Positions 60,977-64,000 of a DNA stretch of 64,000 nt are shown in pieces. The first letter of the stretch is position 1; each line of letters starts with the position of its first letter. Under the pieces are notes generated by a model. It had not been told where the DNA came from. It ran no database searches and worked only from the letters and a program-made list of their open reading frames with translations. Origin of the DNA: Hoeflea_A sp965228435. GTDB taxonomy: Bacteria; Pseudomonadota; Alphaproteobacteria; Rhizobiales; Rhizobiaceae. Where the stretch lies: contig OZ245818.1 in NCBI GenBank assembly GCA_965228435.1, positions 7,688,001-7,752,000 of the forward strand, written 5' to 3'. Position numbers and translations under genes: made by a program.

Positions 60977-60990
60977 TGTTATCGATAACA
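60977..60990. promoter_or_regulatory. Operator copy C: perfect palindrome TGTTATCGATAACA
   Basis: Third identical 14-mer, central in the divergent spacer between the hydroxyacid dehydrogenase (60942, minus) and the gluconate 5-dehydrogenase-like SDR (61010, plus). Flanked as ATTGTTATCGATAACATA. Confidence 0.85.
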
Positions 60991-61009
60991 TATACAGGAC
61001 AGCAAGCGC

Positions 61010-61813
61010 ATGTCGAGGACAAAAAAGGAAAAGATTGCCGTGACGCGAGGAATACAACAATTCGACCTGAGCGGCCGAACCGCCCTTGTTACCGGATCGT
61101 CTCAAGGCATCGGCCTTGCCCTCGCACGGGGGTTGGGCGAGGCTGGCTCCAGCTTGGTTCTCAATGGCCGGGACACGGAAAAACTGGCGAGCGCTGCTGC
61201 CAAACTCAGGGAAGACGGTCTGACCGTCGACGAACTTGCTTTCGATGCAACGGACCACGATGCCGTCAGAGCGGCTGTCGATGGCTTCGAGGCGGATCAG
61301 CGGCCCATTGATATCCTGGTCAACAATGCCGGCATGCAATTCCGCACGCCGCTTGAAGACTATCCGCCGGACATGTTCGACAAGCTGCTCGCGACAAATA
61401 TTGCGACCGTTTTCCATGTTGGCCAGGCTGTTGCCCGACACATGATCGGGCGTGGTGCCGGCAAGATCATCAATATCGCTTCAGTGCAGACAGCGCTGGC
61501 CCGACCCGGGATCGCACCCTACACCGCCACCAAGGGTGCCGTCGGCAACCTGACCAAAGGCATGGCAACCGACTGGGCCAAACACGGGCTGCAGGTCAAT
61601 GGCATCGCGCCGGGCTATTTCGACACACCGCTGAATGCCGCCCTGGTGGCAGACCCGGAATTCAGCGCCTGGTTGGAAAAACGGACACCGGCCGGACGCT
61701 GGGGCAAGGTCGAAGAACTTGTCGGCGCCTGCGTGTTTTTGTCATCCGATGCCTCCAGCTTCGTCAACGGCCATACGCTCTTCGTTGATGGCGGCATTAC
61801 GGCCTGTCTGTGA
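61010..61813 (+). CDS. idnO: SDR, gluconate 5-dehydrogenase (5-keto-gluconate reductase)-like
   Basis: 267 residues from ATG 61010; GTG 61040 (VTRGIQQFDLSG) with AGGAAAAG upstream would give the more usual short N-terminus. NAD(P) motif LVTGSSQGIGLALARG, NNAG (ILVNNAGMQF), catalytic SVQTALARPGIAPYTATKGAV with Ser/Tyr/Lys. Interconverts 5-ketogluconate and gluconate, matching IdnO; it starts the SDR-gluconokinase-dehydrogenase operon. Confidence 0.85.
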   Translation: MSRTKKEKIAVTRGIQQFDLSGRTALVTGSSQGIGLALARGLGEAGSSLVLNGRDTEKLASAAAKLREDGLTVDELAFDATDHDAVRAAVDGFEADQRPIDILVNNAGMQFRTPLEDYPPDMFDKLLATNIATVFHVGQAVARHMIGRGAGKIINIASVQTALARPGIAPYTATKGAVGNLTKGMATDWAKHGLQVNGIAPGYFDTPLNAALVADPEFSAWLEKRTPAGRWGKVEELVGACVFLSSDASSFVNGHTLFVDGGITACL

Positions 61814-61817
61814 TCCC

Positions 61818-62315
61818 ATGCGTCTGTTCGTGGTCATGGGTGTCTCCGGGTGCGGTAAGTCGACCATCGCTTCGGCACTCGCCGCGGCGACCAAAGGGAG
61901 CGCCATCGACGGTGACGATTTCCATCCGGAGGACAATATTCGCAAAATGAGCGACGGCATTCCGCTGACCGACGCCGACCGGTGGCCCTGGCTCGACAAG
62001 GTTGCCCAGGCAATGCGCGGGGGAGACGGCCGGATATTTTGCGCCTGTTCCGCCCTCAAGCGGTCCTATCGGGACCGGATCCGCGCGGCCGCCGGCGAAC
62101 CGGTGACATTCCTGCACCTGAGAGGAAGCAAACAGTTGATCTCCGAGCGCATGAACAGCCGGCCGGGACACTTCATGCCGCCCAGTCTGCTGGACAGCCA
62201 GTTCGCCACGCTCGAAATTCCCGGCCAGGATGAGGCCGCCTTAGAGGTTGATATAGCGGCCAGCGAAACAGACGTGGTCGCCTCCCTGTTGCAAGCGATT
62301 GGAGAAAGAGAATGA
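61818..62315 (+). CDS. gntK: Gluconokinase
   Basis: 165 residues, the usual GntK/IdnK size: P-loop MGVSGCGKSTIASALA (about 8-23), GDDFHPEDNIRKMSDGIPLTDADRWPWL substrate motif, ACSALKRSYRDRIR, and the late HFMPPSLLDSQFATLE. Phosphorylates gluconate to 6-phosphogluconate, substrate of the gnd product. ATG 61818 is 5 bases after the SDR stop; its own stop overlaps the next start (ATGA). Confidence 0.95.
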   Translation: MRLFVVMGVSGCGKSTIASALAAATKGSAIDGDDFHPEDNIRKMSDGIPLTDADRWPWLDKVAQAMRGGDGRIFCACSALKRSYRDRIRAAAGEPVTFLHLRGSKQLISERMNSRPGHFMPPSLLDSQFATLEIPGQDEAALEVDIAASETDVVASLLQAIGERE

Positions 62316-63196
62316 GCAAGCTCGCATTGATCGGTGCCGGAGTCATGGGCAACGCCATCGGCACATGTCTGCTGGAAGCGGGCCATGAAATGTCCGTCTT
62401 CGACCTCGACCAAGCCAAGGTCGATGCGCTCGTCTCAAAGGGCGCAAGGGCGGCCACCTCGGCAGCCGAGGCTGCGTCCGACGCCGATTTCGTATTTCTC
62501 AGCCTCAACTCCCCAGCGATTGTCCGCGCCGCCGTTTTCGGTGACGGCGGCGTCGCGGGTGGGGCCCGCGCGGGCACGATCATCATCGACATGTCATCGA
62601 TCGACCCGCCTTCGACCAGAGCCCTGGCAGAAGACGCCGCCGAACGCGGAATACGCTGGCTTGATTGCCCGCTTTCAGGAGGGGCACCGAAAGCGCTGAT
62701 CGGTCAACTGACGGTTATGGCCGGCGGCGCCGCGGAGGATTTCGAGGCCGCAAAGGAAGTGATGGACGACCTTTGCGGTAATTTCACCTTGATGGGCCCA
62801 AGCGGTGCCGGGCAGACAACCAAGCTGATAAACCAGGTGCTCTGTGCTTTGAACTTCGTGGCGGTCGCCGAGGCGACGCAACTTGCGCTGGATGCCGGCG
62901 TCGACGCCGCAAAAATCCCCGAAGCAATCCGCGGCGGTCGCGCCGATAGCGCCATTCTGCAGGAATATATGGCCAAGATGGCCGCCAAGGACTACACGCC
63001 CACCGGCCGCATCGACAACATGGTGAAAGACCTCAACGGCGCCCAGGATCTGGCGCGGCTGACCAATACGGCAATGCCGCTGACGGCGGCCTGCGCGGAG
63101 ATCCACCGGCTGTTGACGTCTGCCGGTCTGGGAGGCGCCGACAGTGCCGCGCTGATGAAGTTTTTTGAAGGTCCGGAGAAAGGGAATGCCGTATGA
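62312..63196 (+). CDS. Beta-hydroxyacid dehydrogenase (3-hydroxyisobutyrate/tartronate semialdehyde reductase family)
   Basis: 294 residues. NAD motif LALIGAGVMGNAIG (about 4-17), substrate motif LDCPLSGGAPKA, and the catalytic Lys in GAGQTTKLINQVL. The family reduces tartronate semialdehyde or oxidises other beta-hydroxyacids; its substrate here is open. It is translationally coupled to gluconokinase, so part of the sugar-acid pathway. Confidence 0.88.
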   Translation: MSKLALIGAGVMGNAIGTCLLEAGHEMSVFDLDQAKVDALVSKGARAATSAAEAASDADFVFLSLNSPAIVRAAVFGDGGVAGGARAGTIIIDMSSIDPPSTRALAEDAAERGIRWLDCPLSGGAPKALIGQLTVMAGGAAEDFEAAKEVMDDLCGNFTLMGPSGAGQTTKLINQVLCALNFVAVAEATQLALDAGVDAAKIPEAIRGGRADSAILQEYMAKMAAKDYTPTGRIDNMVKDLNGAQDLARLTNTAMPLTAACAEIHRLLTSAGLGGADSAALMKFFEGPEKGNAV

Positions 63197-63214
63197 GCAT
63201 GCACGGCAACCTGC

Positions 63215-63913
63215 TTATCTCCGCTTGATCCCCCAGCCGATCGGTTTCATCCGGTTGCCCGGGTGGCGATCGTCGGTGCCCCAGATGGCCTGGTAGGTAT
63301 CAAGCGCCCGACCCTGACGCTGAAGCGCCACGAATGAGGCGATCAGAAAAAGCCACCAGAGGCCCAGGAGCAACCACATCCAGCGCTGCGCGTTGGCATG
63401 CCACAGGCCGGTAAAGACAGCGGCGACGGAGGCCAATACCGCTGCATAGCCGCCGAATTTGTGAACGTACTCGAAAGCCACCCGGCGTGGCGTCATGTCG
63501 TAATGGTCGCCGGCCTGCGAACCATCGGAAGCCGTTTCGGTGGGCCCACCCTTTGACCCGCGCAGCCAGCCCGCCAAGACCAGCAGCAGGCAGACGAAGA
63601 CGACAAAATATCCGGGCACCCAATGCCCCATGCGACTGGAAGCCCCACGTGTTTCCAAGAGCACCAGCGCCAGGCCGACCACCGTCAGCCCTGCGCCAAC
63701 ATGCTGCAGCACCAGATGACTGTGCCACCAGGCTCTGTTGTCCAGGTGATTGGGCCAGTCCTGACCAGGCATTACCTTGAAAAAGCGTGCCATCAGCACA
63801 CCGCCGGGGATCAGGAAGGCCCAGGCGAGCACCATCGTGCGGCCGTGCCAGGACAGCAGGATCCCGACCTCATGCGGACGCGTGCCATCGATCGGCGCCA
63901 GGAGCCATTCCAT
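63215..63913 (-). CDS. Cytochrome b561-domain membrane protein
   Basis: 232 residues with five or six hydrophobic helices. Histidines that could ligate heme: SWHGRTM, WHSHLVLQHVG, EYVHKFGGY, LWHANAQRW. This fits the eukaryotic-type cytochrome b561/DOMON-associated membrane domain, an electron carrier across the membrane. It starts 6 bases after the partial ABC permease on the same strand, an unexpected pairing; converges with the beta-hydroxyacid dehydrogenase. Confidence 0.75.
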   Translation of the reverse strand: MEWLLAPIDGTRPHEVGILLSWHGRTMVLAWAFLIPGGVLMARFFKVMPGQDWPNHLDNRAWWHSHLVLQHVGAGLTVVGLALVLLETRGASSRMGHWVPGYFVVFVCLLLVLAGWLRGSKGGPTETASDGSQAGDHYDMTPRRVAFEYVHKFGGYAAVLASVAAVFTGLWHANAQRWMWLLLGLWWLFLIASFVALQRQGRALDTYQAIWGTDDRHPGNRMKPIGWGIKRR

Positions 63914-63919
63914 CGATCG

Positions 63920-64000
63920 CTACCCCTTGACCGCGCCTGCGGTCATACCGGTGATGATCTGTTTCGATGCGATGAAGGTAAAGATGATCGGCGGGATCGC
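63920..64000 (-). CDS. Carbohydrate ABC transporter permease (MalG family), C-terminal fragment at window edge
   Basis: Only the last 26 residues are visible, read from 64000 down: AIPPIIFTFIASKQIITGMT followed by AGAVKG and TAG. The FTF.ASKQIITGMTAGAVKG ending is the hallmark C-terminus of MalG-type (CUT1) sugar permeases. The rest of the gene and its transporter lie beyond the window. It probably heads the transcript that includes the b561-domain gene. Confidence 0.8.
   Translation of the reverse strand, partial: AIPPIIFTFIASKQIITGMTAGAVKG

Noticed and set aside
1..64000. Search by eye for tRNA, rRNA, CRISPR arrays, IS ends and att sites
   Set aside because: No cloverleaf-like tRNA, repeat-spacer pattern, transposase or integrase was recognised; a tRNAscan or ISfinder run would be needed to exclude very diverged cases.

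Overview
The window reads as a chromosomal segment of a GC-rich alphaproteobacterium of the order Hyphomicrobiales (Rhizobiales). This rests on gene order (dxs-tlyA-rlmD-like; glyS/glyQ with a small membrane protein, an S49 peptidase and a TrmN6-like methylase; TPR protein-ispE-moaB; an F0-only ATP synthase operon with b and b' subunits), on families typical of the order (DUF6101, HPE1-like exported protein, SleB-type cell-wall hydrolase, BacA, RibN), and on alphaproteobacterial regulatory words: a TTAA-N7-TTAAC CtrA site and a GTTC-N7-GTTC LexA box. Genus cannot be fixed from the sequence. No rRNA, tRNA, CRISPR array, insertion sequence or prophage was seen.

Layout. 1-9.6 kb: 5'-truncated dxs, tlyA and an RNA methyltransferase, then a fatty-acid pair (isomerase-like crotonase and a large acyl-CoA dehydrogenase), Sua5 and an FAD-linked D-2-hydroxyacid dehydrogenase, DUF6101. 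9.7-20.9 kb: MFS exporter, small ABM-like protein, ubiA, purD, HPE1-like exported protein behind a CtrA site, GST, glycyl-tRNA synthetase, S49 peptidase, methylase, DUF2007. 21-29.4 kb: polyprenyl diphosphate synthase, cutC, TPR-LysM protein, ispE, moaB, crotonase, a radical SAM protein behind a LexA box, rnhB. 29.4-37.8 kb: ribN under an FMN riboswitch, ATP synthase F0 genes, cell-wall hydrolase, der, YfgM-like protein, NnrU. 37.9-46.7 kb is more accessory: DksA-type protein, secreted deacetylase, orphan LivK-like binding protein, TIM-barrel sugar isomerase, an AT-rich bacA, YbfB-type MFS, an ArsR/SRPBCC/DUF899 operon, an SDR.

46.8-64 kb is the most distinctive part: a sugar-acid uptake and catabolism locus. 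It has two complete RbsABC-type importers (one with a LuxP-like binding protein), a LacI-family regulator resembling E. coli GntR, SMP-30 lactonase translationally coupled to 6-phosphogluconate dehydrogenase, a GlcG/HbpS-like protein, an NTF2-LuxR regulator, L-idonate 5-dehydrogenase, a 2-hydroxyacid dehydrogenase, gluconate 5-dehydrogenase-like SDR, gluconokinase and a beta-hydroxyacid dehydrogenase, and ends in a cytochrome b561-domain protein beside a second type of ABC permease. Three identical perfect 14-bp palindromes (TGTTATCGATAACA) lie in front of five of its transcription units, and two variants flank the regulator/second-importer promoter, so the locus looks like one regulon. The inferred flow is lactone or idonate to 5-ketogluconate to gluconate to 6-phosphogluconate to the pentose phosphate pathway.
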